A stretch of DNA of 64,000 bases from Mermis nigrescens (Eukaryota; Nematoda; Enoplea; Mermithida; Mermithidae): positions 1,235,633 through 1,299,632 of the forward strand of contig JAVLUZ010000143.1 in NCBI GenBank assembly GCA_036768485.1, in the 5' to 3' direction. Of the stretch, positions 20,601-32,500 are shown in pieces. The notes beneath the pieces were generated by a model that was given only the letters and a program-made list of their open reading frames with translations, had not been told where the DNA came from and did not search any database. The position numbers and the translations under genes were made by a program. The number at the start of each line of letters is the position of its first letter. Positions within the stretch are counted from its first letter, which is position 1.

Positions 20601-20847
20601 TCCGCTGCTGGATGGATCAGAAAGCACAGAAATTCTCGCATTCGTCTTCTACCATAAAATGTTCAAAAACTCTTTTTTTGTAAAGCACAATATCAAAGCA
20701 GATGGTTATAATAGTATGACTTTAAAGAATCTGATAAGGGCTGACGACGACAATAAATCGATAGCACAACAAGGCGAAATAGATGAGGCTAACTTTGATT
20801 CAGATGATCTAGATTTTGATTATGAACTATCTGCTTCATCAGATTGA
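20601..20847 (+). other. Unassigned acidic ORF tail
   Basis: The open frame starts inside the preceding repeat and continues to a stop at 20847, ending in an Asp/Glu/Ser-rich tail (SDDLDFDYELSASSD), with AATAAA words just after. The composition looks coding, but no family was recognised. It may be a relic. Confidence 0.2.
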
Positions 20848-20994
20848 AATAAAAATTCTAGCTAACACCAATAAACATTTGTTTTAGTTCGATAAAGTGT
20901 TAAATATTACGATTATTCTCTAGCTCATGTATGTACATACAAAATATTCTAAGAGTACTATTTATGGGTATAGGTATATAAGCTTGACCCTCGG

Positions 20995-21065
20995 CATTAC
21001 CCTCGGCCTCGGCCGAGGTAAGGATTTTAAGTCGCCTCGGCCGAGGGTCCAAAAAGTACCCTCGG
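20995..21065. repeat. GC-rich palindromic island of CCTCGGCCGAGG words
   Basis: Repeated CCCTCGG, CCTCGGCCGAGG and CCGAGGGTC words give an imperfect palindrome in an AT-rich background. It has the same style as the islands at 14651, 33556, 36157, 40328 and 41588, with different words. Confidence 0.5.
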
Positions 21066-21078
21066 TCTGATCACTGCC

Positions 21079-21409
21079 GCAAACTCATTATAGGCCATGC
21101 TCTACGCCGCCACCGCGATCACCACCGCATTCTTCCGAGGACTTTGATGATTTTCGTCGGCCGTCTACACCATCGCGTCAACCGCGCGTTTATTACGGTT
21201 TCACTCATCCATCACCCGATTCGATTTCATATGACAATCACATCAACTTCATGAGCGGATGCAGCCGCAGTTTGATTCGTCCAGCAGCGATCATTTGTCA
21301 TCTTGCCGCGGTCCAAACTATCGTGACTCTGGCGATTTGTTGCAACAACGTTTGAGCCATTCGTCACATTTTTTCCCAGTGACAAAACCCGACTTCAAAC
21401 GTCGCCATT
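21079..21409 (+). pseudogene. C-terminal coding remnant of a second LTR retrotransposon
   Basis: A plus-strand frame reads a Pro/Ser/Arg/Asp-rich peptide (e.g. STPPPRSPPHSSEDFDDF) to about 21245. A one-base shift then continues as Ser/His/Gln-rich sequence ending FKRRH and a stop at 21409. The composition resembles the disordered tail of ORF3 at the window start. A purine-rich tract and LTR start follow, so this was the last ORF of its element. Broken by at least one frameshift. Confidence 0.5.
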
Positions 21410-21858
21410 AGTTATTATTGGCTTGTTGAACTGAACTCTGCGATCAATGCCAGACCGGCCAGCAGCTTATTTGTTTGTTGCCTTTTTTAAAATTTTTTGG
21501 CTTAAATTTTGTGCTTATGAGTATTTTACGCATATTTCGTAACATTCCTTGTGTCTTAATCTCGTCATTTCATCTCGTTGACTTAATCTCGTATTTGCTC
21601 ATATATTTTCGGTCTTATCTTAAAATTTTATCGTAAAATCTACTTAATTCTTTATCTCAGTCATGGTTTCAGCCTCCATATTTTTCAATCAAAATTTTTC
21701 TTCCCCGATCAACAGGGAGTGGGACGGAAAATCATCAACAAATTCGAAATTACCATTTGTTGGGCCACCAACAATTTTCTCAATTTCCGACCATTCTTTC
21801 CTTCCTCAATTTGAAAAATTTGGCCCGTGTTCCGAATTTTTTCCCGGAGAGGGAGGAG
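21410..21858 (+). other. 3' untranslated region and polypurine tract of the second LTR element
   Basis: Non-coding stretch ending in GGAGAGGGAGGAG (21846-21858), a polypurine tract immediately before a TGTAGATAG start, as expected next to a 3' LTR. Confidence 0.5.
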
Positions 21859-23170
21859 TGTAGATAGTGTATCTACATGTGTTTTGTGTTAGCGAGTGGA
21901 ACGCTTTTTACTGCTTCAAAATTGGTCAATTATTCGCCGAGTTGCGAATTCAGCGTCCTAGCCAAAAAGAGGCAAATTTTTTGCTGTTGGACCGTGACTC
22001 TGACCGTACGAAGCGCGGAGGCGATTTAGCCACGCAGCGCTGATTGGTCTCACTAGCAAGTCACGTAATGCAGCGTGAGCTATCCTGTGGATTTAATATA
22101 CGTCCCTTTTCTTATTATATAAAACATAGGCAACATGACCGCTGATCCGCTTAAGCCGGTGTTGAGATCGGAAAAAATCAATACTGCATATAGACGCCGT
22201 CTATTCTATTCCCATTGGTTAAAATTATCACTGTCATAAGCATATCTTCGGTTTTGTTAGATCATCCCCTTTTAGTCATATTATTCTTTGGCCGTGGTGT
22301 TTCGCCATATAGTCGCTTGTAGCTTGTATAGCTGTTTTATTTTTGTCTATTCGAACGACCTTGCTTTTTGTTTGGTGTACATAAACGTTGAAAATCAGTT
22401 ACCTAGAAATGCATGATACTGCAGGTAGCTTTCGATTTGGTGGACGGCTTCGACTTGATAATTCATCGTGAAATTCAGGTGATTTCCCTTTTTGTTTTTC
22501 ACTCTGTCAAAAATTCATCTTTCCAATTTTCGATCTAAAAATCATAAAAATTAATTCATATTTATGTAAGATGACCCGGTCTAGATCTCTGTGTTGCTGT
22601 ATTTATTGTTCATTGTGCTTATTGGAACTATAAACGTAATTATTTTTGCCATAGGCAATCTGGTGCGAAAAAAAGTTTCAAATCTTTTCGCGATAATTAT
22701 TATTTTGGTCTAAAATAGGTCAACTGACCTAGGGGAAATTTCGGGGTTGCTTAATTACTGCTGCATTAGGTGTCCAGGGCGTAGCCGCTTGAATCACCCT
22801 AGGTACGAAAAAATCTAGGTCCGAGATTTTGGGTCGTAAGCACACATGGGCGTGGCGGGTTTGCGGGGGTATGCACCCCCCAGAAGTTGAAATACCCCCC
22901 CAGAAATTTTTTTTTGCTTTTTTAGCAATTTGTTGATGCCATTGGATAGTGCTCGACGAGAAACGTCGAAAAATGGTGTTTTTGTCGCCATAGAACCACT
23001 TTTAAGACAATTTTTTGACCTTTAAAAATTTTTTTCACCCCCCCCCAGAATTTTGGTGCTGCCCACCTATGGTCGTAAGTATTTTAAGGGTCAAGCGGTT
23101 GAATAAAGGCGAATCGCCGTAGCAACCTGACCAGCACTAAGGTTAGCCAGGTACCTACTTAAGTAAGTCC
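21859..23170 (+). mobile_element. Decayed LTR of the second gypsy-type element, interrupted by a MITE
   Basis: It begins TGTAGATAG after the polypurine tract. A TATA-like TATTATATAAAAC is near 22115. Near 22720 AGGTCAACTGACCT and near 23127 CCAGCACTAAG match the minus-strand leader/LTR of the element at the window start. A 231-bp MITE (22841-23071) interrupts it. The right boundary is a guess. Confidence 0.5.
22841..23071 (-). mobile_element. GTnnnnAC MITE, copy 1
   Basis: Ends CACACATGGGCG and GCTGCCCACCTATG; target duplication GTCGTAAG at 22833-22840 and 23072-23079 (exact). Inserted into the LTR remnant. Confidence 0.85.
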
Positions 23171-23337
23171 CGTAGGTATGTACTCATAGGGGGGGTGTTG
23201 TTTAGGTAGTTGTATGTGTGTAGGGTATCTCCACGGGTGGCATGCTGTCCATTTAGATATCTGTACATACTGCAATTACTCAAGCACCACCTGACCCCAT
23301 TATATTTACAGTAGTTAACTTCGGCGCAAATTACAAT

Positions 23338-23343
23338 TTTATT
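23338..23343 (-). terminator. Polyadenylation signal of spinster
   Basis: AATAAA on the minus strand, 115 nt past the stop codon of the last exon. Confidence 0.6.
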
Positions 23344-23457
23344 TGACACAAACGAATTGCACTTCATTTGGTATAAAAAGCATCAAATTCATAAGCATAC
23401 GTGTGAAGGACTGAAGCATGGCGATCTTAAGCACAGGATGAAATTATTGCTATTTAT

Positions 23458-23528
23458 CTAATGACTATCACAACATAAATCTTCAGTTATGAATGGTTCA
23501 ACATCATCTTCAGTAGCGCAAGCTGCAG
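23458..23528 (-). CDS. spin: spinster exon 11 (last coding exon)
   Basis: Acceptor TTTCAG before 23528, two bases complete the split codon, then an acidic tail ([16 protein letters not shown]) to TAG at 23460-23458. Not recognisable by homology, but phase, acceptor and downstream AATAAA all fit. Confidence 0.65.
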
Positions 23529-26500
23529 CTGAAACATTTTATGATCATAAAAATCACTCAAATTTTCCTTCACATTATAAGCGAGTATTTTTTAGCTTTT
23601 AACGTTATGTCAAGTATAGATTACTGTACAGATAGGTGCTTTGGTTATTTAAAGTGACTTCGTTCTTTACAATATAAAATTTAATCCCGATTTATCTACA
23701 CACATACGACCATACCAAAGCATGGGGGAGGGGTTTTTTGAAATTTTTTTGTTTTTTTTTGCAATTTTTTTGGTGCCAATGGATAGTACTTGACGAGAAA
23801 CTTTTAAAAATGGTGTTTTTTCGCCATACCATCATTTTTAAAGCCATTTTTTTGCCATTGGAAAAAATTTTGCACCCCTCCATAGCTTTGGTGCTGCCCA
23901 CCTATGCGTACGACTACCATATCACAAGAAACATAATATTTTTTCGCAGAACCAGTTCCCAAAAACCTATGCTTCGTTTAAAAACGAAAACTTACACAAT
24001 TCCATAATTACTTGTATATGTGCTAAGTCAATTGCACATTACTGTAATATTCTGTCTGTTGTCCACAGAAATGCATAAATTTAGGACAAACTTGTATAAA
24101 TTATTAAAAATTTATTGTAATCTGTTTCATTAACTCGAGAGCTTCTTCACTTAATTTTATCCAAATAAAACAGACTACAACCACTTTTATAAAGCTCACG
24201 AATAATTGAAACACAGTACAGAAACGCGTACGAAAGATAGAAAGAACACCACTAGAAGCAAAGCAAGCCGCCTTATAAATTGGTGATCAAAATGAATGAA
24301 AAGCACTGATACAATTTAGAAGAAAAAATGTATTTCAAAGGAGAGTAAAAGCTAGAGTGTAACTTAGCAAATGTATTTAACGCAGGGTAACAACCACACA
24401 TGATCTTAAGGGGGTTCCAACCACACCTGGGCGTGGGGGTTTGGGGGTATGCACCCCCAGAAACCAAAATACCCCCCCCCCAGAAATCAAAATACCCCCA
24501 GAATTCAATTTTTGAAATTTTTTTTCGTTTTTTTCGCAATTTTTCGATGCCAATGGATAGTGCTTGATGAGAAACGTCAAAAAATGGTGTTTTTATCGCC
24601 ATACCACCATTTTTAAGGCCATTTTTTGACCTTCAAAAAATCTTGCACCCCCCAGAATTTTCTTGCTGCCCACGTATGGTTCCAACCTCCCCCCAAAAAA
24701 AATTCGCGATTTTACAAGTTTCCGAAAATTTTTTAGAAATTCGTAGAAAGGTACTGTTTTGAGCGTTTTTAGCCATTTCTTTGCAAAAAAGTGTCAAATT
24801 TCCGGCGCTTCGCGCTACATACTCATGTTTTGATCAAATTTTGACTAATTTGTTCGAATTTTTGTATTTTTCAAAATTTTTGTTTTTATGCTCTGGAAAG
24901 AAAACCCATCGTCAGAAACGCCGGAAAATCATGTTCTTGACGCGTATATCAACCATGTTCGGGCCCAAAAAGGCATTTTGAAATTTCAAATCCCTCCAAA
25001 ATTACCATGCTGCGCATGTCTGGTGCCAACTGACAACTTGATCAAGTATGTAGGAATAACTGTCTTGAAGGAAAAGCTGAATTTTTCGTCGCCCTCATGC
25101 AGCCAACCTTTTCCTAAGCTTCTCGTACACCATTAAAACATAGCAACCAAAATGATGTAGTTGCGGCACAGAAACAGGCATGTATACTGGCCGTCCTATT
25201 TTGGGGGGACCACATCAATTTTTGGGGGACGAAGCCCAAGAAGGCCAAAAATAGCACAAAATAACGTAAGTCATATTTTTCCGATTTTTCTGAATTTTGG
25301 ATGTGTCCGGACCCCCTCCCCCATTCCCTCAGAGACATTTACGTGCCTGCACAGAAATTTGGGAAAACAATGGGAAAACTTAAGAACACAACAGATCAAT
25401 ATTTAGTGTATTTATGCGCACGAAATAAAATCGCCCCCACAATTTTCTTAGTTCGCCCAAGATAATTTTCTTAACTACAAAGGCAAGCTAATTCGCGAGA
25501 ACGATAAATTCACTCATAAATAAATTGTGTATAATATTTTTGGGCTCAGAAATCAAACCGACCGATGGAATATGAGTACATAGCCTCGAATATTTCTAGA
25601 CTTTCATAAATGAAAAATTTAAGCAGCTACATATCAGAAAGTCTCTAGCCTTTGTTGTATAGTTTTTTCCAACCAGTTGTAAACTAAGTATACACATGTG
25701 CACAATGTAAAAGCGATTGACATTACCTACAGCAAGCTCAACTCGACCGCAGTCTTTTTCAACGTGTAGAGAACACCAAAGGAAGAAAAATCCTCCAAGA
25801 ACCAAAGCAAAAGGCGGCAATAATAGAGCGCTTTTTAAACTGTGAAAATGCTCAGAGTACGATACTCGACCAGCGAGTATAACTTGCGAAATCTGAATAA
25901 AAAGACACATCAAGTCAAAAAAATGAGGTAAAAACTGCAATGCGTGAAAGGACTATCCGGACAAAATGCAGAAGCCAACAAAAGAGATGAACCATTTTTT
26001 ATTAAGATTACTTCACTGCTTACAAGTCCAACTATGTACGGACTGGATGCGTCGCCAAACAAGTGGCCAAATAAAATCTGAGCAGCATTGGCAGTAGCGC
26101 GGCGGGGCGGTATAATGATTTTCTGTAAACACAAAATGTATGAATGATACAGCATGGCCGATCTGGGAGGTCAGCGGGTCTAAGGGGGTCAAAAATTGAG
26201 CTTTTTTGGACCGGAATGGCCTCAAGAACTCATGTAATAAGAGCTAAAATAGCGTTAAAAATACATTATTACACAATTTCTGGTCAATTTGGAGCACTTT
26301 CGAATAAAATTTTCAATTTTCATCCGTTTTTGGCCTTCATTTTACCTTATTTTCCCACAAAATTTTTTATTTTCTTATTCTGGGGATATATATAGGCCCC
26401 CAAACCCCTTCCCCGTGCGTGTCTGGTATGAACCATACTAGGTATACATAGTTGCGCAAGGTCCACCTTTCAAGGAGGAATGAAAAAAACTTGGAGAAAG

Positions 26501-29500
26501 TTAAATGCGTTGAAATACCGACTCTGCGCAGCGAAAAAAACGATGGTATCGCTTTAAACCGGTCGTTTCCGAGTATTTATGGCAAATATACAGCCTTTCT
26601 GAGCTCAAAAACAAAGCCATATAATCTTTCTGGACTAAATTTAGCTATTTAGCCCGTTTTGAAGACGAAAAACTATTATGAATCCAAATTAAATCCTCAA
26701 CTCAGCGGTATGTTTCTGAGTTCGAAGACGGTCATATAGCTAGTTTTGTGAGTCCGAAAAAGGCTCTATAGCAATGTTTTTCGGCCAAAATAAGTAAATA
26801 GCTATCAGTTCTTTAAAGCTCAGGGGGAGTAATGCCTCCGCTCACCCCCATGCTCATGTGTGATACCAGGACAGAAATAATCTGAGAAGATGGTCATCAA
26901 CATTTTCAATAACCAGAAGCTAAACTCTAAGTACAGTCGTTTCAAAATTAGCGAGATGGCAAAACTTATTTATACAATTCTAAACTTTTAAAAAAGATAC
27001 ATACATAATCTTTCATACAAATTTAACAGCATGGCGAGTAAAAACGGTTCCTTTTCCTTTATATAATTTATTGCTTTATAAGAAGAAATTCAACAGTTTC
27101 CAGTTTACCCACTTCAGTTTTGCAAATAAAAGAGCATCATTTCTACGCCAGTTTCATAGATATTTTAACATCACCTTGAAATTATAGACCTTTAATCGTC
27201 CACTTTGTTAATCTGCTGCAGTCATCTGTATTTCAGGAACAAGTTATACATAGGAGAATTTCGGAATGATATTCGATCCAGTATTAAAGTATGACTTGAG
27301 TGTAAAAGCCAATTTGAATTCAATATTTGATTCCGACTTTTTAGTCCCAATCCAGATTTTGAAAACATACAATTATACATGCGTACGCACAAATACATTA
27401 CAAGCCTATCATGACGTTGAGCGAGAATTGAAAAAATTTAAAAAATATAAATTTAAAATTAAAAAAGAAACAAAAAACCTTAAAACGAATGCAGTCTAAC
27501 TTGCTTGAAGAAATTAAAATTCAAATGGCCCTGTCTATAATTTAACGCGAATGACTCACCAACAACAAGTCCGCCAAAATCGCCCAGTTGAGGCAAAGGC
27601 AAGTAATAGCGCAAAACGTGCAAACCTGAAGGTCAGTTATTGACTTAGTGACTTAATTTTTAAATAGATTTATTTAATATTGTGCGAAACTTATAAAGTA
27701 ATTGATAGATTTTTATAGCCCAATTATATTTCAAAAGATTTTGACCCGCACCCCCGATTTTGGGGGAAAAAATCGAATTTCTGATTACGACAGAAGCATG
27801 ACATATGTATGTAGAGCATGTTCAGTTTCTACCATGTTCACTTCAGAATATTACCCAAGCTAAATTTATCATACGATCAAACAATGTCACCGCAGCGAAA
27901 TAAAAAGGAGTGCAAGCAAGCATTCCAATGGCACAAACAAAACAAGTGGCTTTTTTATTCGATCGTTGCCAACGAGCTGCCCAAAATGACCCAAGTGATA
28001 CGCCCATTAGGCCGCCCACGCATGTTATTGCACCAAATATAAAATTAATCCTTAGAAGACATACGTTAAAATTCACTACAATTTAATACAATAAATACTA
28101 GGTTTCTCAATGAACATGAATATCGGAAATGTGTCTAAAAAGCATACAACGGAAGTCCAATAGTTTCTTCCAGTTAAATTATCGACACTTTCTAAGGCAC
28201 ACATTGGTATGAAAAGCCGACGTACCATACCACGATACGTGTTCTTGGGGGGGGAGAACTTTGCGGGAGTTTTGGCCCCCTAGAATGGCAGTTGACCCCC
28301 GCAAAACGGCTGCGACCATAGGTGGGCAGCATCAAAATTCTGGGGGGGGGTGAAAAAATTTCTGGGGGGGGGGTGAAAAAATTTTTAAAGGTCAAAAATG
28401 ACCCTAAAAATGGTGGTATGGCGGAAAAAACACCATTTTTCGACGTTTCTCATCAAGCTCTATCCAATGGCATCAAAAAATTGCTAAAAAAGCAAAAAAA
28501 AATTTTTCTGGGGGGGGGGTATTTTGATTTCTGGGGGGGGGGGGTATTTCAACTTCTGGGGGGGTGCATACCCCCCACGCCCATGTGTGGCTGCGACCCC
28601 CTTCCCAAAATTGTCGATCTTTCAAAGAAAATTGTAAAAAGTGTGCCTTTTTAAGCCTTTTGCGCTCATAATTGGCTAAAAGTCTCAAATTTCGGCGCTT
28701 CGCGCCATGTACACATTTTTTGACTATATTTTGCCTAATTCACTCAATTTTTTCCAAAATTTTTTCGAATATTTTGTTCTTATCTCCTAGAAAGAACGAG
28801 CACTGTCCGAAACGTCAATAAACAGCGCTTCTACGTGTACCCACCATAGGTGAGCGGCACCAAAATTCTGAGCAGATGCAAGATTTCTCAAAGGTCAAAA
28901 AATGGCCTTCAAAATGGTGGTATGGCGAAAAAACACCATTTTTCAACGTTTCTCATCGAGCACTATCCATTGGCATGAAAAAATTGCGTAAAAAACAAAA
29001 AAATTCAAAAATTGAATTCTGGGGAGTATTTTGGTATCTGGGGGTGCATTCCTTCCAACCCCCACGCCCAGGTATGTTACCCACCATTTTTAGCCCAAAA
29101 AGGCACTTCTTAAAAATTTTTTGGGCCTGATTCCCAAGAATTCCCATGCTGTACATGTATGGATGGATACCACCACACCTGGGCGTGGGGGTTTGGGGGA
29201 GTATGCACCCCCCAGAAACCAAAATACCCCCCCAGAATTCAATTTTTGAAAATTTTTTTTCGTTTTTTTCGCAATTTTTTGATGCCAATGGATAGTGCTT
29301 GATGAGAAACGTCGAAAAATGGTGTTTTTATCGCCATACCACCATTTTTAAGGCCATTTTTCGACCTTCAAAAAATCTTGCACCCCCCCCAGAATTTTCT
29401 TGCTGCCCACGTATGGATACCACTCCTGCTCAATGATTAGCACTAAAAACTACAAAAACGTTCTCCATGACTACAACTTCCATTCCATTCACTTGATTAA

Positions 29501-32500
29501 ATGTTACGAATTATTTGTTGCTAATGTATCTAACTCATGGTTTTTGTCTCTGGCGCAAATTCTTCAGCGAATGCAGATTTTTCGGGCGCGGTCATTTTAT
29601 GCTTGAACAGGAAATTTTTCAAGAAACTTAGCAAAGATGACGTCATGATTTTTCGACACTTCTCGCTAGATTTAACAATTATCTATATTATGTACATTTA
29701 TTTATGTACAAGCCCTCGAAAAAAGCCGTGGATCTGGCTTTGACTTAGTGACAATATCAATTTACCATTGCTATGATGTGCTGCCTGATAAGTTAAATTA
29801 AATGTAGTTAATCATAAAACGCTCCGTGTGGGTCCAACACGTTAACGTATGGGTTGTAAACGCAGTTTTGCCATAAAAAACGCATTTGTGAAGCACGTCA
29901 TACTAAATTTGTACATTAAAATTATTAAGGGATACAGCGGCCAAAATTAAGACTATTATGGGCCGTCTTCGCACAAGTACAAAACGGTCATGAAATAACG
30001 AAAACCACAACTACAATCAACCTAGCCATTCTCATCTAAGATCTCTTAAAAGAGTAAGATTTTTGAAAGAAGCGAAAGCCGGACATTCAAAAATAAAACC
30101 CAATCACATGCGAGCCAACGATTTTATTTTAGTTTTAAGCGAGTTTAAAAGTTTCAGTCTACGTGATATCAAATCCTCAACCATTCTAGCCTTTCACCTA
30201 AAAAAATTTCGTAGATGCTTCCAAAAATACAGATATTTATGTACAGAGCCGTATTTATGCGGGCGGGGATGGCCACCCCTCTTTCGGTCGTAAAAAATGT
30301 AGAGGTAAGATGATGCATTGAAAGATGGAAAAATCGGATCTCTTTGCAAAAAATATTCAAATTTTCGACGCTTCGCACCGTATGTGACGTGCATATTTCC
30401 TCTAGTTTTGCCTCAAACGCGACCAAAAATGTAACTTTTTACAGCCAATTTAGTGAAAAGAAAGTTTTTTCGAAAAGTTCGTATTTTATACGCTTAACGG
30501 ATGGTGCATGTTAAAAAACGTCGGAAAATGCGATCCCTCAAGACGTTTCCGAGGAAGAAACTAATTTATTTTGGGTCTGCCTCCTTGGTCGAATCCTGGA
30601 TACGGGTCTGTGTATGCTGTACTGTGCATACATATGTATATTTCGGATTATGAGTCTTTCAACTCAATTGCTTTTTAGATTTTCAGGCAATTTAAGCCTC
30701 CAAGTCAAATTGCGAAATCATACATATTGAAAATCTGCTAAATGTGTTTTTTAATCAGAAATCAGACCGAAGGAATCTTAGATGCAAGAGAGATAATATG
30801 CCTCGGTATGTATGCTCATCGGTCACTAACAATTACTGATAATAGGCTCTTCTATGTATACTACAGGAATTAAGCAACGTGATAATGGATATTATGGTAA
30901 CAGACCTGCTCTTTATAGGCGAGGTACCCTGCTTCATTCCGGCGTAATAAACGAAAGTAGGCATCCACCAGCTGACTGACCCGGATACGAAAGCTATACA
31001 AACGAATCCAAGCGATGAAAAAACGAAGCTAGGGCTGAAACCAGCGGATGGTTATGATACGCAGTACAAGGATAATGATGAACAAGGGAAATAGTTGACG
31101 GGACAAAACCCTTTGACTGACAGTTATAAAAATGAGATTTTTAAAGAAAGTTCTTGGAAAATTTTCGAGACGGCAATATTAAACCAGCTTAAACTCACTG
31201 AAATCGAAAAAATTTGGTAAGATATTTACCTAAATATAGGGCAATTTAGTAACAACGCCAAATACATAGAGGCCCGCTTATCTATCGTGCATTTCGTTTT
31301 TCAACATCTTTCTCAATTTCGATCACCGTTGTGCGAGATTTAGCCATCTTATTATTCAAAGATTAAAATTATACGCTGCAATTTTCCAGATCATAATTCT
31401 CAATAGTATTTATTTTACACTAAATAATCTGAAACCTACGCATTTTGTGATCGTGTGAAAATCGAGCGTGCTATGAATGGACAAAAAGCGTCGACCGGCT
31501 AGTCTTCCTTTCATCGTCTTGAATCGAATCTTTCTCTATCAAAACTTTATGATACATAGTGATTCAAACTCTATTTCGGTTCTGAATTTCTATAATCCTG
31601 AAAATTTTTGGTTTTTCAGCACGCTGCGACGTTTGCGCGATCACCAAACGCATAGGTCATGGATTCTTTCGTATAAAATCAAAAGTATTAAAAATTTGAA
31701 TCTGAAAAATTGACATATAAAATTTCAATGGTTTGTCCATAACGACAGTAAAATTTCGAACAAAAGTGATAAAAATCGAGAAAAGGATTAAAAACAAAAC
31801 CCTCGATAGATAACTGGGCCAACCTGTACAACGAAATAGGAGAGTACCCGTAGTACCCACAAAAATACATCAGCGATAATCGAGCAAAAAGAATAAAAAA
31901 TAAAATGAATAAATTATAAAGCGCTTAAAGTTCCACAAGTAGATATATGCAAGTCATAAATTTACAAAGACAACTGATAGAATTGACTATATTGACTAAA
32001 AAACTGACCGAATCGGCTAATCTTTTTAATAGATTTGACTCTTTAAAATATAAATTTTCTGTCTCTTACATATTGAAGGAGCGAACTTCCTTTTGCTAAG
32101 TGCTCACTGACCCCCTGCAAAATAGCTGCATCCCCTCAGAATTATTGATTTTTCGTAAAAATTGTGAAAAGTGTGTCTTTTCAAACGTTTTAGATCGTTT
32201 TTGATTCCAAAGTCTCAAAGTTTTGGCGCTTCGCACCGTATACACATTTTTGACATTTTGTTCAAATTTTGTCGATTTTTCTCAATTTTTTCGAAATATT
32301 TTATGTTTTTATGTTCAAGAAAGTACGAGCATCGTCAAAAACGTCTAAAACCAGTGTTTTTGACGTATACTCGTTTTTAGCCCAAAAAAGGCACTTATTG
32401 AAAATTTCTTGGGATTGACCCCCAGAATTCCCACGCTGTACATGTATGTTGCAATAGATGAATTTTTAACATACTCTAGGGCAATTTATATACTAGCTTA

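Larger units (their letters stand above)
23529..25726 (-). other. spinster intron 10
   Basis: 2.2 kb with two GTnnnnAC MITEs (23711, 24422), a foldback fragment (24118-24182) and a GGCGCTTCGCGC repeat (24398-25030). Confidence 0.7.
28051..30905 (-). other. spinster intron 6
   Basis: 2.9 kb with three GTnnnnAC MITEs (28317, 28845, 29174), two of them nested in one hairpin-bearing repeat (about 28235-29161), and another repeat at 30245-30612 with ends CAGAGCCGTATTTATGC and GGATACGGGTCTG. Confidence 0.7.

Noticed and set aside
27266..27499. Lys-rich 77-codon plus-strand ORF as a gene
   Set aside because: Lies in a spinster intron, low complexity, no homology or signals.
30245..30612. Target duplication around the CAGAGCCGTAT repeat
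   Set aside because: Flanks TTTATGTA and TGTATGCT do not match when aligned with the ends.
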